From the NCBI RefSeq assembly GCF_003858455.1, contig NZ_RQZF01000007.1, forward strand, positions 1-64,000: a stretch of 64,000 nucleotides of DNA. The letters are read 5' to 3'. Position numbers and translations under genes: made by a program. Below the pieces are notes generated by a model. The model made no database searches, was not told the origin of the DNA, and was given only the letters and a program-made list of their open reading frames with translations. Shown in pieces: positions 37,664 through 48,387 of this stretch (positions within the stretch are counted from its first letter, which is position 1; each line of letters opens with the position of its first letter). The DNA is from Schaalia canis (GTDB lineage Bacteria > Actinomycetota > Actinomycetes > Actinomycetales > Actinomycetaceae).

Positions 37664-39259
37664 ATGTCGAAAGCTGTTTCATTTACCGAAGGAAATGCCG
37701 TCCGGTACCCCGTGCCTGATGTGGCACGCGGATTCATGCTGATCCTTATTGCCCTGGCAAACATTGGCGTGTGGGCGGCAGTCATCCCCTCGCAGGTGCA
37801 AAGCTCAGCCCTTGATGCGATCTTCACCGTGTTGCGCGTGGGGCTGATTGACCAGCGCGCCTACCCGCTGTTTTCCATGCTCTTCGGCTTCGGGCTTATG
37901 GTGATGGTGCAGCGTCGACGCGCCCAGTACATGGGCAAGGCGCGCGCGTCAATGGGGGCGCTGGACCCGGCCACAACTCATCCGGCTTTCATGGCAGCCC
38001 AGGAGCAGTCGTTTATGGCCGCAGCGATGGTGGATGCGCGTCGTCTTCTGCGCCGCCGCGGCTGGTGGATGCTGCTCTTCGGCGCTGTTCATGCCTTGAT
38101 TTTCCCAGGTGACATTATTGGCTCCTACGCGATTGTCGCCCTCATTTTTGCTGGGCTTGTTGTAGCAGAAAAGCCTCGAACCATGATCATTATTGGCGCG
38201 TTCCCTATGGTCATTGGGGCTTTTGCAATGGCTGGCAAGGCCTTTATCCCTGAGGGCACGGAACAAGGGACTCTACTATCTGTGGAGTACACGCCCCTTA
38301 CGCCACTGATCCACGTTGGCACGTGGGGCGTGACGACGGGCTTCTCGCTGCTCTTGTCGAATATCATTGTGGCTGCCGGTATTGGCGTGCACTTGGCAAA
38401 AACTGACTATTTAACTCACCCTGAACAGCACCGCCGTTTCTTGGGTGTGAGCGCGGTTCTGGGTTTGAGCGTTGCCTTCGTTGTGGGTCTGCCCGCAGGA
38501 ATGGCTAAGGCGGATCTTCTTGCTGGTGGACTCCAGTGGTGGATGTACACCCTGGCTGCTTTTGGTGGGCTTCCTGGCGCGTGGGGATGGTTGTCTCTTA
38601 TTGCCCTATTGACCGGCCCTGCCCCGACGACTGGCGGACTACGAGGGATCCGCTGGGTTCTTTCCGCTGTGGGCCGCCGTTCAATGACGGCTTACCTGCT
38701 GCAAAGTGTGAGCTTCCTGGCGATCTTCGCAACGGTGAATGCGCTGGGCTGGCCGGTGTCGGAGACGTCGAATGTTTTGTTGGCGTGGGCGACGTGGCTA
38801 CTGATCGCTGCACTGTGTGTGGCTTTGGAGTATGCGGGGAAGCGCGGGCCTTTCGAAGTGCTTTTGCGTAGCGCTGTCGCATCGACAGGAAAGCCTGTTC
38901 CGGTACCCCCAGTGCTTCTTCCGCCAACGGCCCCTGGAATGCAGCGAGTGCCGGTGATTCCCCGGCCCTACCCTCAGCCTGGTCAGGCGGGATCAGCGGG
39001 CGCCTACCCTATGACTCCTCCGATGGGGGAGCAGATGCCCTACCAGAGCGCGGCGTCCCCTCAAGCCGCGCCAGCCCACCCTGCTCAGGCCCAAGGCGCG
39101 CCAGCCCAGCCTGCGCCAGCTCAATCTGCCCCAGCTCAAACTACCTCGGCCCGCCCTGCTCAGGCCCAACCTGCGCCACAGGCGGCTTTGCCAACTGAGG
39201 AAGGATCGGCCTCGGCCTCGCCACAGGAAGGGGAGCCCGGGACCTGGGCGCAGCCTTAA
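37664..39259 (+). CDS. DUF418 membrane protein, paralogue 3, with Pro/Ala/Gln-rich cytoplasmic tail
   Basis: A 531-aa protein. The first about 410 residues match the other copies (VPDVARGFMLILIALANIG, LRRRGWWMLLFGAVHALIFPGDIIGSYAIVAL, GRRSMTAYLLQSVSF). About 110 extra residues follow, built of degenerate AQ/AP repeats (PAQAQGAPAQPAPAQ), ending in EEGSASASPQEGEPGTWAQP. Its stop overlaps the stop of the convergent paralogue 4 in a shared TTAA. Role unknown. Confidence 0.85.
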   Translation: MSKAVSFTEGNAVRYPVPDVARGFMLILIALANIGVWAAVIPSQVQSSALDAIFTVLRVGLIDQRAYPLFSMLFGFGLMVMVQRRRAQYMGKARASMGALDPATTHPAFMAAQEQSFMAAAMVDARRLLRRRGWWMLLFGAVHALIFPGDIIGSYAIVALIFAGLVVAEKPRTMIIIGAFPMVIGAFAMAGKAFIPEGTEQGTLLSVEYTPLTPLIHVGTWGVTTGFSLLLSNIIVAAGIGVHLAKTDYLTHPEQHRRFLGVSAVLGLSVAFVVGLPAGMAKADLLAGGLQWWMYTLAAFGGLPGAWGWLSLIALLTGPAPTTGGLRGIRWVLSAVGRRSMTAYLLQSVSFLAIFATVNALGWPVSETSNVLLAWATWLLIAALCVALEYAGKRGPFEVLLRSAVASTGKPVPVPPVLLPPTAPGMQRVPVIPRPYPQPGQAGSAGAYPMTPPMGEQMPYQSAASPQAAPAHPAQAQGAPAQPAPAQSAPAQTTSARPAQAQPAPQAALPTEEGSASASPQEGEPGTWAQP

Positions 39260-40518
39260 ACGCGTGGACGCGCGCTTGCAGCGACTGCTTGACGAAGCAG
39301 AGTCTCGAGCGGGCCGCGCCTGCCTGCCACTTCCATGGATACACACGCCAGGGCAATGACTGCCCACACCAGCCATGCGATCAGGACGTTAAGGCTTTCT
39401 GACATGGCTAAACCGGTGTGCTCAAGCACCAGGAAAAGGAGTGCAAACACTACACTCTGGGCGATGTATGCGGTCATTGAACGTCGCCCGACAGCGGACA
39501 ATACCCAGCGGATACCTCGTAATTGACCATTGCCCGGAGCGGGGCCAGTCAGCACAGTGATAAGGCTGAGCCATCCCCAGCCGCCAGCCAAACCGCCCAA
39601 GGCTGACAGGCAGTACATCCACCACGTCGGCGCTCCATAGCCGACCTCAGTGAGCGCGCCCACTTGGGCAAGTCCTTGAGGAAGTCCACTGAACATCGCG
39701 ACGCTCAAGCCGCTCACAGCACTGATGAGGAGTAGACGACGATGCTTTTCAGGGGAAGTGAGGACATCGGTGGAGGCCAAGTAAACCCCGATACTGGTAG
39801 CCATAACAACAGCGGTGAAAACCAGGCCAGCAACGGTGGTCACAAGCCAACCACTGATATTCGATAGGAGCGCCGCACCGCTTCCTTCTAACGTGCGAAA
39901 GGGTGGGCTTGCATCCTGAGAGATGAAAACCCGCAGCGCTGCAGCGGCGATAGAGACGATGAAGAAGGGGGTGGCAATGGCAAGCATCTGTCGATGCTTA
40001 CCGCGCGATATGAGGCCCGCACATACAAGGGCAAGGATCCCGTAGGTTCCAATCACCTCGGTGGGGAAGATCAGGCCGTGGACAAAACCGAAGGGCAGCA
40101 TCCACCAGCCGCGTCGGCGCAGCAAGCGGCGGGCATCAGCCTGAGCGTCTTCAAGGGCTGTCCCAGTTTCCCGGTAGGCACTGCCCCCGTGAGCAGTGTT
40201 CTCGTGAGCAGTGTCCTCGTGATCTGTGGGCGAGGTGTTCGTGCTGTGCAGTTGATGAGTGATTCGACGACGAGCCATGACGGCCAACCCAAAGCCAAAC
40301 AGCATGGCGAACAGTGGGTAGGCGCGTACATCTACCAGGCCTACTCTGAGTACGGTGAACACGGCATCAAGGGTGGTGGGGGTGGCCTGGACGGGCACAA
40401 GCTGGGACCACAGGCCGACATGCGCCAGGGAAATAAGGATGAGCATGACTCCGCGCGCAACATCGGGAGCGGGGTAGCGGACTGTGTTTCCGCCGGTGAA
40501 TGACCGATTGGAGCCCAT
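39256..40518 (-). CDS. DUF418 membrane protein, paralogue 4 (inverted)
   Basis: A 420-aa membrane protein of the same family in opposite orientation: APDVARGVMLILISLAHVG, LRRRGWWMLPFGFVHGLIFPTEVIGTYGILAL, GRRSMTAYIAQSVVF. A polar loop (about 100-130) contains near-tandem HENTAHENTAHGGSAY-like residues. It is more diverged than copies 2 and 3. TAGTCT lies 6 nt upstream of the ATG. Confidence 0.85.
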   Translation of the reverse strand: MGSNRSFTGGNTVRYPAPDVARGVMLILISLAHVGLWSQLVPVQATPTTLDAVFTVLRVGLVDVRAYPLFAMLFGFGLAVMARRRITHQLHSTNTSPTDHEDTAHENTAHGGSAYRETGTALEDAQADARRLLRRRGWWMLPFGFVHGLIFPTEVIGTYGILALVCAGLISRGKHRQMLAIATPFFIVSIAAAALRVFISQDASPPFRTLEGSGAALLSNISGWLVTTVAGLVFTAVVMATSIGVYLASTDVLTSPEKHRRLLLISAVSGLSVAMFSGLPQGLAQVGALTEVGYGAPTWWMYCLSALGGLAGGWGWLSLITVLTGPAPGNGQLRGIRWVLSAVGRRSMTAYIAQSVVFALLFLVLEHTGLAMSESLNVLIAWLVWAVIALACVSMEVAGRRGPLETLLRQAVAASARPRV

Positions 40519-40524
40519 GGCATG

Positions 40525-40530
40525 AGACTA
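40525..40530 (-). promoter_or_regulatory. -10 box of a leaderless promoter
   Basis: TAGTCT on the minus strand, 6 nt before the ATG at 40518. Confidence 0.45.
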
Positions 40531-40717
40531 GCAGGAGCGAACAGGCGCTGAATAGGCAGGTGAATTACTGAAGGTGTGGTGGCGCTTATGCCAATTCCTT
40601 GTGCTCACGCTAGATGGGACAAGAAGTGATTGTCGCCTGCTTTCCTGTTGCCGAGTGGTAGCTATCCGGGCAGGAGACATTTTTCTGTGCTGGGCGGCAC
40701 AGAATTTCCGGTAGCAA

Positions 40718-40750
40718 AACAAAGTTGAGTGGAGTAGGCTCAACTTTGTT
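40718..40750 (+). promoter_or_regulatory. HAIR-like palindrome upstream of clpB
   Basis: Perfect 12-bp inverted repeat (40718-40729/40739-40750). Its core is GTTGAGT-N7-GCTCAAC (40724-40744), which has the N7 spacing of the HspR operator with three changes to CTTGAGT-N7-ACTCAAG. It lies about 320 nt before the clpB start. clpB is HspR-controlled in Streptomyces, so it may be a diverged operator. The remaining 40519-41068 gap contains an imperfect CTATCAA/TTGATAG pair at about 40894-40930 and no gene. Confidence 0.55.
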
Positions 40751-41068
40751 AGTGGGGTGCCAGAAGAACACGCACGCCCACACCAGCACAACCGTCATAC
40801 CGGCCTGCATGCAGTGCCGACACCCCCGCGCTGACCAGCCCTCCCTCAAGCAGAGGGGCGGAACGAGTACAAGCGGGACGAGAAGAAGTCACCACTATCA
40901 ATCAGCAGACTTTTCATCCGTCGGTTGATAGCCCCTCGCGCCCTATGTGCCAACCGCAGCCGCCCTCGACGCAGCGATAGTGAAGCGACGTCCTCGGCAC
41001 GGCATGCTCGGCAAGCCAGACTCAACGGGCGGCACCATGCAGGCCCCAACAACCTCAAAGGAGGCACC

Positions 41069-43681
<2,613 letters not shown>

Positions 43682-43698
43682 TTAGCCTGAAGCCTGAA

Positions 43699-43732
43699 GG
43701 ATGGGATAGCACAAATGTGTGCTATCCCATCC
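43699..43732 (+). terminator. rho-independent terminator of clpB
   Basis: Perfect 15-bp stem (43699-43713/43718-43732), 4-nt loop, followed directly by TTTTT. Confidence 0.92.
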
Positions 43733-43903
43733 TTTTTCTCGCATTGAAAAATTGAGCATTTGGTCAAAAACTGGGTAAATCCTTGTCATTATCAGGGAAT
43801 ACTCTCTGTCCGAAAGAAAGTCGATTAGTTTTCGCTCTCATTCACTAGTTCTTAAGGCTTGCCTGAACGCTGTTTGAGGGGAGAGAATGGGGCAAGTAGA
43901 TTG

Positions 43904-43969
43904 TTTAGCTAAAACACCCACACAGTGTGAAAGTCTGTCCTATAATGCAGCATCCCCTGCCGGGATGCT
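43904..43969 (+). promoter_or_regulatory. promoter and palindromes in front of the TetR gene
   Basis: TATAAT at 43941-43946 is a good -10 box. Upstream lie two short palindromes, TTTAGCTAAA (43904-43913) and CACAC-A-GTGTG (43919-43929), the latter in the -35 position and a candidate operator. Just after the -10 is an 8-bp hairpin AGCATCCC/GGGATGCT (43949-43956/43962-43969). The rest of the 43733-43987 gap shows no gene. Confidence 0.6.
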
Positions 43970-43987
43970 GTGAAGAATGGAGTAAAC

Positions 43988-44728
43988 ATGCCGGAGGGAC
44001 GCAAACCCAAAGGATCGTATTCCGTGGGCATTGCGACACGCGAAGCCATCCTTAAGTCAGCGACCGAACTGATTGCGCAAGTCGGATATCACGGCATTGC
44101 CCTGCGCGATCTAGCCCGCCACGTTGGCATCTCCCACCCGGCAGTTATCTATCACTTCCCCAATAAGGAAGCTCTCATCCGAGCAGTCATTGTCCGCTGG
44201 GAAGACGCCTACGGCGCAATTGACGTCGAGATTGATCCCAACACCGATGAATTAGTCATTCATGGGCTGAAGATCAAATCATATCGGGAACTCGCTATTT
44301 GCCTCATGCGGCTTGCAAAACGCGAAGACGCAGACGTGGTGCTCGGCCTGTCAGCAATTGTTGCCTGCGAAGCCACCGCCAACGATCACCCCGTACGCGA
44401 ATACATCAACGCTCGACGTGAACTCATCCTTGACTTCCTCGCCTCCCAGGCAGAAAAGGACCGAGAAAAAGGAGCGCTTGAGTTCCTCATGCCAGCCGAA
44501 CGCATGGCCGACATGATTCTCACCTTCTGGCAGGGGACAGGACTGCAATCACGGTATATGGTGAAGAGTGACAGTTCGCTGGACGTCATCGCGAGCTTCC
44601 TGGCCACCTGCATCGTGCAGTTAAAGATCACGCCGGATGCCCTCGTAGAGTTCAGCGGACAAATATCGGAAGATATCGCTGACGTCTACGTGAGGGTGAT
44701 GCACTTTGTTCGCCACATCTCTGAGTGA
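43988..44728 (+). CDS. TetR/AcrR-family transcriptional regulator
   Basis: A 246-aa regulator. The ATG at 43988 is preferred because GGAG lies 7 nt upstream. The helix-turn-helix is at about 15-62 (TREAILKSATELIAQVGYHGIALRDLARHVGISHPAVIYHFPNKEAL, split here only by reading). The C-terminal ligand domain is family-variable and gives no ligand. It overlaps the next gene and probably controls its own promoter, which carries palindromes. Confidence 0.88.
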   Translation: MPEGRKPKGSYSVGIATREAILKSATELIAQVGYHGIALRDLARHVGISHPAVIYHFPNKEALIRAVIVRWEDAYGAIDVEIDPNTDELVIHGLKIKSYRELAICLMRLAKREDADVVLGLSAIVACEATANDHPVREYINARRELILDFLASQAEKDREKGALEFLMPAERMADMILTFWQGTGLQSRYMVKSDSSLDVIASFLATCIVQLKITPDALVEFSGQISEDIADVYVRVMHFVRHISE

Positions 44729-45512
44729 CTTTCCTGTCCCCTTCGAACACGCCTACGCCCTCTTCACCCCAGACGAAACCCTCCTACGAGACGGCGCCCA
44801 ACGGCGAACCTACCCCCTGGCCTCCGTCAGCAAACTCTTCTCCGCATACGGTGCGCTGATCGCCATTGACGGCGGCTACCTCAGCCTCGACACCCCCGCA
44901 GGCCCCGACGGAGCCACCATCCGCCACCTCCTCGCCCACGCCTCCGGCCTGCCCTACGAGTCCCGCGAAGCACAAGTAGAAGTCGGCAAACGCCGCATCT
45001 ACTCCAATGCGGGCTTTGAAATCCTGGCCGAGGCCGTGGCCGCCGCAACCGGCACCGCCTTCAACCAATGGGTAGCGCAGACAGTTTTTGAACCTCTGGG
45101 CCTGCATGACACGGTCTTCGAAGGGTCGCCCGCACACGGCATCACCTCCTCACTTGCCGACCTGGTGACCTTCGGCCAAGAGCTCCTTGCCCCCCGCCTG
45201 CTCACCCCCGCCATGTACATGGACGCCGTCACCCCCCACTTCGCTGAACTAGCAGGCGTTGTGCCCGGGTATGGACGCTACCGCCAATGCCTCTGGGGCC
45301 TGGGCATGGAAATCCACGGCGACAAAGACCCCCACTGGATGCCACGGGGAGCCTCACCCCAGGCCTTCGGACACTTCGGCGTCACCGGATCCTTCCTCTG
45401 GATCGACCCCATCGAAAAAATCGGCGCAGCATTCCTCGGCACAGAACCCTTCGGCCCCTGGCACAAGGACAACTGGGCCAACTTCAACGATGCCCTAACC
45501 TCCGGGCGCTGA
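44706..45512 (+). CDS. beta-lactamase-type serine hydrolase (class C/PBP4* fold)
   Basis: A 268-aa protein with the three active-site motifs of penicillin-recognising serine hydrolases: SVSK (S-x-x-K) near residue 42, YSNAG (Y-x-N) near 99 and HFGVTG (H-x-G) near 225. There is no signal peptide, so it is probably cytoplasmic and more likely an esterase or peptidase than a beta-lactamase. It is shorter than typical class C enzymes. The frame lacks a good ATG; a TTG at 44706 with GAGGGTG 8 nt upstream lies inside the end of the TetR gene, which suggests translational coupling. Confidence 0.8.
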   Translation: MFATSLSDFPVPFEHAYALFTPDETLLRDGAQRRTYPLASVSKLFSAYGALIAIDGGYLSLDTPAGPDGATIRHLLAHASGLPYESREAQVEVGKRRIYSNAGFEILAEAVAAATGTAFNQWVAQTVFEPLGLHDTVFEGSPAHGITSSLADLVTFGQELLAPRLLTPAMYMDAVTPHFAELAGVVPGYGRYRQCLWGLGMEIHGDKDPHWMPRGASPQAFGHFGVTGSFLWIDPIEKIGAAFLGTEPFGPWHKDNWANFNDALTSGR

Positions 45513-45607
45513 CAGTGCAGCCCTAGCCCGTAGAGTGGCAGCCTACCTGGTGGCGTCTGCTGCCCGTTGGTTGCTGAATGCGCAGTGTTGGTTATTGATC
45601 GTTGGCG

Positions 45608-46402
45608 TTAGTCAACGTCCACGATCACCGGCACATGATCGGACGCGCCCTTGCCCTTACGCTCATTTCGGTCAATCTCCGCCGATCGCACAGCCTCGGC
45701 CAAAGCAGGGGAAGCGTAAATGAAGTCAATACGCATCCCCTCATTCTTCGGGAAACGCAGCTTCTGATAATCCCAGTAGGTGTAGTTATCCACGCGCTCG
45801 CGGGTCACTTCCGCCCAGCCATCTTCGGCGAAGGCAAAGAAGGCCGCGCGCTCGGCCTCGGACACATGCGTGGCGCCCTCGAAAGCCGCCATATCCCACA
45901 CATCATGGTCAAAGGGCGCAATATTCCAATCACCCACCAGAGCAATACGAGCGTTGGGATCAGCCTCCAGCCACATCTTTGCCTCGGCGCGCAAGGCGGC
46001 CAACCACTCCAACTTGTAGGGGTAATGCGGATTATCCAACTCGCGCCCATTGGGCACATACAGGCTCCACACGGTGGTGCGCTGCCCGGCCTCGTCCTCC
46101 ACGGTCACACCCAAGGCGCGCGCTTCGACAACAGCGGGATCACCCCACGTGGGCTGAGCAGGGAACTCCTGGCGTACCTCCACAATCGGCAGACGGCTCG
46201 CCACCGCCACACCATTCCACTGATTCAAGCCATGAACGGCAACATGATACCCGGCTTCCTCAAAAGCCTGGGCGGGGAACTGTTCAGGTTTGCACTTAAT
46301 CTCCTGCATAGCCAGCACATCCGTGCCCGAGCGCTCCAGGAAAGCAATAACCCGATCAACGCGGGTGCGAATGGAGTTAACGTTCCAGGTGGTAATCCTC
46401 AT
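45608..46402 (-). CDS. xth: exodeoxyribonuclease III
   Basis: A 264-aa endonuclease/exonuclease/phosphatase-fold DNA repair enzyme that acts at abasic sites and 3' blocked ends. Visible motifs: WNVNSIR near the N-terminus, QEIK with the metal-binding Glu, LVGDWNIAP, RIDFIYAS and GASDHVPVIVD with the catalytic Asp-His pair. The start at 46402 (MRITTWNVNS) fits the family and has TAGGCT 7 nt upstream, a leaderless layout. Confidence 0.94.
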   Translation of the reverse strand: MRITTWNVNSIRTRVDRVIAFLERSGTDVLAMQEIKCKPEQFPAQAFEEAGYHVAVHGLNQWNGVAVASRLPIVEVRQEFPAQPTWGDPAVVEARALGVTVEDEAGQRTTVWSLYVPNGRELDNPHYPYKLEWLAALRAEAKMWLEADPNARIALVGDWNIAPFDHDVWDMAAFEGATHVSEAERAAFFAFAEDGWAEVTRERVDNYTYWDYQKLRFPKNEGMRIDFIYASPALAEAVRSAEIDRNERKGKGASDHVPVIVDVD

Positions 46403-46409
46403 GGGCACT

Positions 46410-46415
46410 AGCCTA
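46410..46415 (-). promoter_or_regulatory. -10 box of a leaderless promoter
   Basis: TAGGCT on the minus strand, 7 nt before the ATG at 46402. Confidence 0.5.
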
Positions 46416-46458
46416 CGGGAGGGCAGGCGGAGGTGGCGGTATGGAGGCACAAGGTGGG

Positions 46459-46524
46459 ACTTCACACCAGCTTCGTACTGAACTTCGTACTCAGCTTCGC
46501 ACTAGTACGAAGTAGGTGTGAAGT
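46459..46524. repeat. nested direct and inverted repeats
   Basis: Outer 10-bp perfect inverted repeat (46459-46468/46515-46524). Inside are three 12-bp direct copies of CTTCG(T/C)ACT (at 46471, 46483 and 46495) and one inverted copy AGTACGAAG (46504-46512), so alternative hairpins can form. It lies between the divergent exonuclease and SDR genes. Confidence 0.75.
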
Positions 46525-46673
46525 TCTGCTGTGCTTGCGTGTGACTTCAGGGCGGATTCGTAGGTCTTGGGTCTTGGAAAGCCGCTGGATGCACATGCGG
46601 AAACATAGCTGCCGGAACGCCGGGGTGAGGTAATAGCACTGCAGCCGTTTCAAGAACGTCGACTGAAAACACG

Positions 46674-46679
46674 TAGCAT
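46674..46679 (+). promoter_or_regulatory. -10 box of a leaderless promoter
   Basis: TAGCAT ends 7 nt before the ATG at 46687. Confidence 0.45.
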
Positions 46680-46686
46680 TGCACCC

Positions 46687-47460
46687 ATGGGTACCGCATT
46701 AGTCACCGGAGCAACCTCCGGCATTGGTGAAGAGTTTTGTTGGCAACTGGCTGCCGCCGGGCACGACCTTGTGCTTGTCGCGCGCAACGAAGAACGCCTT
46801 GAGGCTCTAGCCAACGACCTGCGCATGATTGCCGGAGTAAGCGCCGAAGTTATTCCGGCTGATCTGTCAGAGCGTGAGGATTGCGAGCGCGTATGTGCCC
46901 GCCTAGACGTTGGCCTCGGAGAGGCACTCCCACCTGTAGGGCTACTTTTCAATAACGCCGGATACGCCCTGGGAGAATCCTTCCTCACCAACGACTTCGA
47001 CGCCGAAGAAGCTGCCCTGGACGTCATGGTCCGAGCCGTCATGATGCTTTCCCATCACGCCGCACGCTCCATGAGCGCTCGCGGACGTGGAGCCATCCTC
47101 AATGTCTCATCGGTAGCAGCGGTGACCGGCATGGGTGTGTATGGCGCTCACAAGGCATGGGTTCGGGCCTTCACCGAAGCCTTATCCCAGGATTTGCGGG
47201 GAAGCGGTGTGACGGCCACCTGCGTGAGCCCCGGCCCCACCTTGACGAACTTCCATGAGCGCACGGGTATGAGCTACGAGGACATGCCCACCTGGGCGTG
47301 GACCTCGGCCGAGCAGGTTGTCACCGAAGCTCTTGATGCGGTGCGCCGTGGACAAAAGCATGTCACGCCAGGTGCCCAGTACAAGGTGGCGCAGCTTGCG
47401 GTGCGGTTGGCTCCGCGCGGCCTCGTGCACAAGGTGACGGGGCTGTTCCCGCATATGTGA
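46687..47460 (+). CDS. short-chain dehydrogenase/reductase
   Basis: A 257-aa classical SDR. Cofactor motif TGATSGIG at 8-15, NNAGYALG, the catalytic Ser in LNVSSVAAVTG and YGAHK (Y-x-x-x-K). R after the Rossmann strand (VARNEERLE) favours NADPH. The substrate is not predictable; similar proteins are annotated DltE-like or ketoreductase. It is monocistronic with a leaderless-type promoter and ends at a large hairpin. Confidence 0.88.
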   Translation: MGTALVTGATSGIGEEFCWQLAAAGHDLVLVARNEERLEALANDLRMIAGVSAEVIPADLSEREDCERVCARLDVGLGEALPPVGLLFNNAGYALGESFLTNDFDAEEAALDVMVRAVMMLSHHAARSMSARGRGAILNVSSVAAVTGMGVYGAHKAWVRAFTEALSQDLRGSGVTATCVSPGPTLTNFHERTGMSYEDMPTWAWTSAEQVVTEALDAVRRGQKHVTPGAQYKVAQLAVRLAPRGLVHKVTGLFPHM

Positions 47461-47508
47461 CGAGGGCTGGGCCAATCGGTCAGTGCGGGTTATCGCCTTA
47501 AGTACGGG

Positions 47509-47552
47509 TTAGCGCAGTGTGTACATGGTGTGCCGCGTACACACTGCGCTAA
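47509..47552. terminator. 16-bp inverted repeat between convergent genes
   Basis: Perfect stem (47509-47524/47537-47552) with a 12-nt loop, between the SDR gene (+) and pyrE (-). Probably a shared terminator; no long T-run is present. Confidence 0.6.
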
Positions 47553-47634
47553 AGCGTACATAAAGCATTAAGGCGTACGGCCAACCTCAAGCCATCCGAG
47601 CCTCAAGCCAACTGAGACCCGAACCAGCTCGGCC

Positions 47635-47714
47635 ACCAGCCAACTGAGCCCCAAGCCACCTAGGCCCCAAGCCACCTTGGCCCCAAATCAGGCCAGCCCC
47701 AAGTCCTCCAAGCC
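47635..47714. repeat. degenerate 16-bp tandem repeat running into the pyrE 3' end
   Basis: Five units of 16 bp starting at 47635, 47651, 47667, 47683 and 47699, of the type CCAAGCCACCTNGGCC. Further, looser copies lie upstream to about 47588. The last two units overlap the final codons of pyrE. Confidence 0.65.
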
Positions 47715-48254
47715 CAGAGCGTAGAAGTAGGGGAAGCCCTCTGCCTCGATCTTTTCCTTCGCTCCGGTTGCGCGGTCGACGATGACGGCCACAGCCAACA
47801 CCTCAGCACCGGCTTCACGCAGGGCGCGCGCAGCTTCCAAGGGTGAGCCGCCCGTGGTGGAGGTGTCCTCCAGGACGATGACGCGACGGCCTGCAACATC
47901 GGGGCCTTCAATCTGGCGCTTCATGCCGTGATCCTTCGCGGCCTTGCGAACCACGAAAGCATCCACATCCAGGCCACGTGATGCGGCAGCGTGCAGCATG
48001 GCGGTAGCCACAGGATCGGCACCCATGGTTAGGCCACCAACGGCGTCGTAGTCGCCGGGGGCGAAGCCGGATTCTTCCAGCAGGTCAAGCATGACGTGCC
48101 CGATCAGAGGCGCAGCCTCATGGTGCAGTGTCGCGCGACGCATATCCACGTAGAAGTCGGATTCGAGGCCGGAAGCCAGGGTGACTTTTTCGTGGATGAC
48201 TGCGAGTTCGCGGACCAGTTCGGACAGGCGTGCCTTGTGGGAATCATTCGTCAT
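47688..48254 (-). CDS. pyrE: orotate phosphoribosyltransferase
   Basis: A 188-aa enzyme of pyrimidine biosynthesis that joins orotate and PRPP to give OMP. The PRPP-binding motif is VIVLEDTSTTGGS, and the loop residues KDHGMKRQ precede it. The start at 48254 (MTNDSHKARLSEL) is chosen because the upstream codons are not family-like and TAGGCT lies 7 nt before it. Other pyr genes are not nearby. The last residues are encoded in a 16-bp repeat. Confidence 0.93.
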   Translation of the reverse strand: MTNDSHKARLSELVRELAVIHEKVTLASGLESDFYVDMRRATLHHEAAPLIGHVMLDLLEESGFAPGDYDAVGGLTMGADPVATAMLHAAASRGLDVDAFVVRKAAKDHGMKRQIEGPDVAGRRVIVLEDTSTTGGSPLEAARALREAGAEVLAVAVIVDRATGAKEKIEAEGFPYFYALGLEDLGLA

Positions 48255-48261
48255 AGTGCTA

Positions 48262-48267
48262 AGCCTA
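48262..48267 (-). promoter_or_regulatory. -10 box of a leaderless promoter
   Basis: TAGGCT on the minus strand, 7 nt before the pyrE ATG at 48254. Confidence 0.5.
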
Positions 48268-48387
48268 GCGTTTTCAGAGGAGTATCCACCTCGCTGGTCA
48301 TGGGGAGTGGGCATGACGGTGCTGCGACTCTATGGCTGGTTGTGGCTTCTGAGGCGGACACGGAGGGGAGGTGAACCCCGTAGGTCC

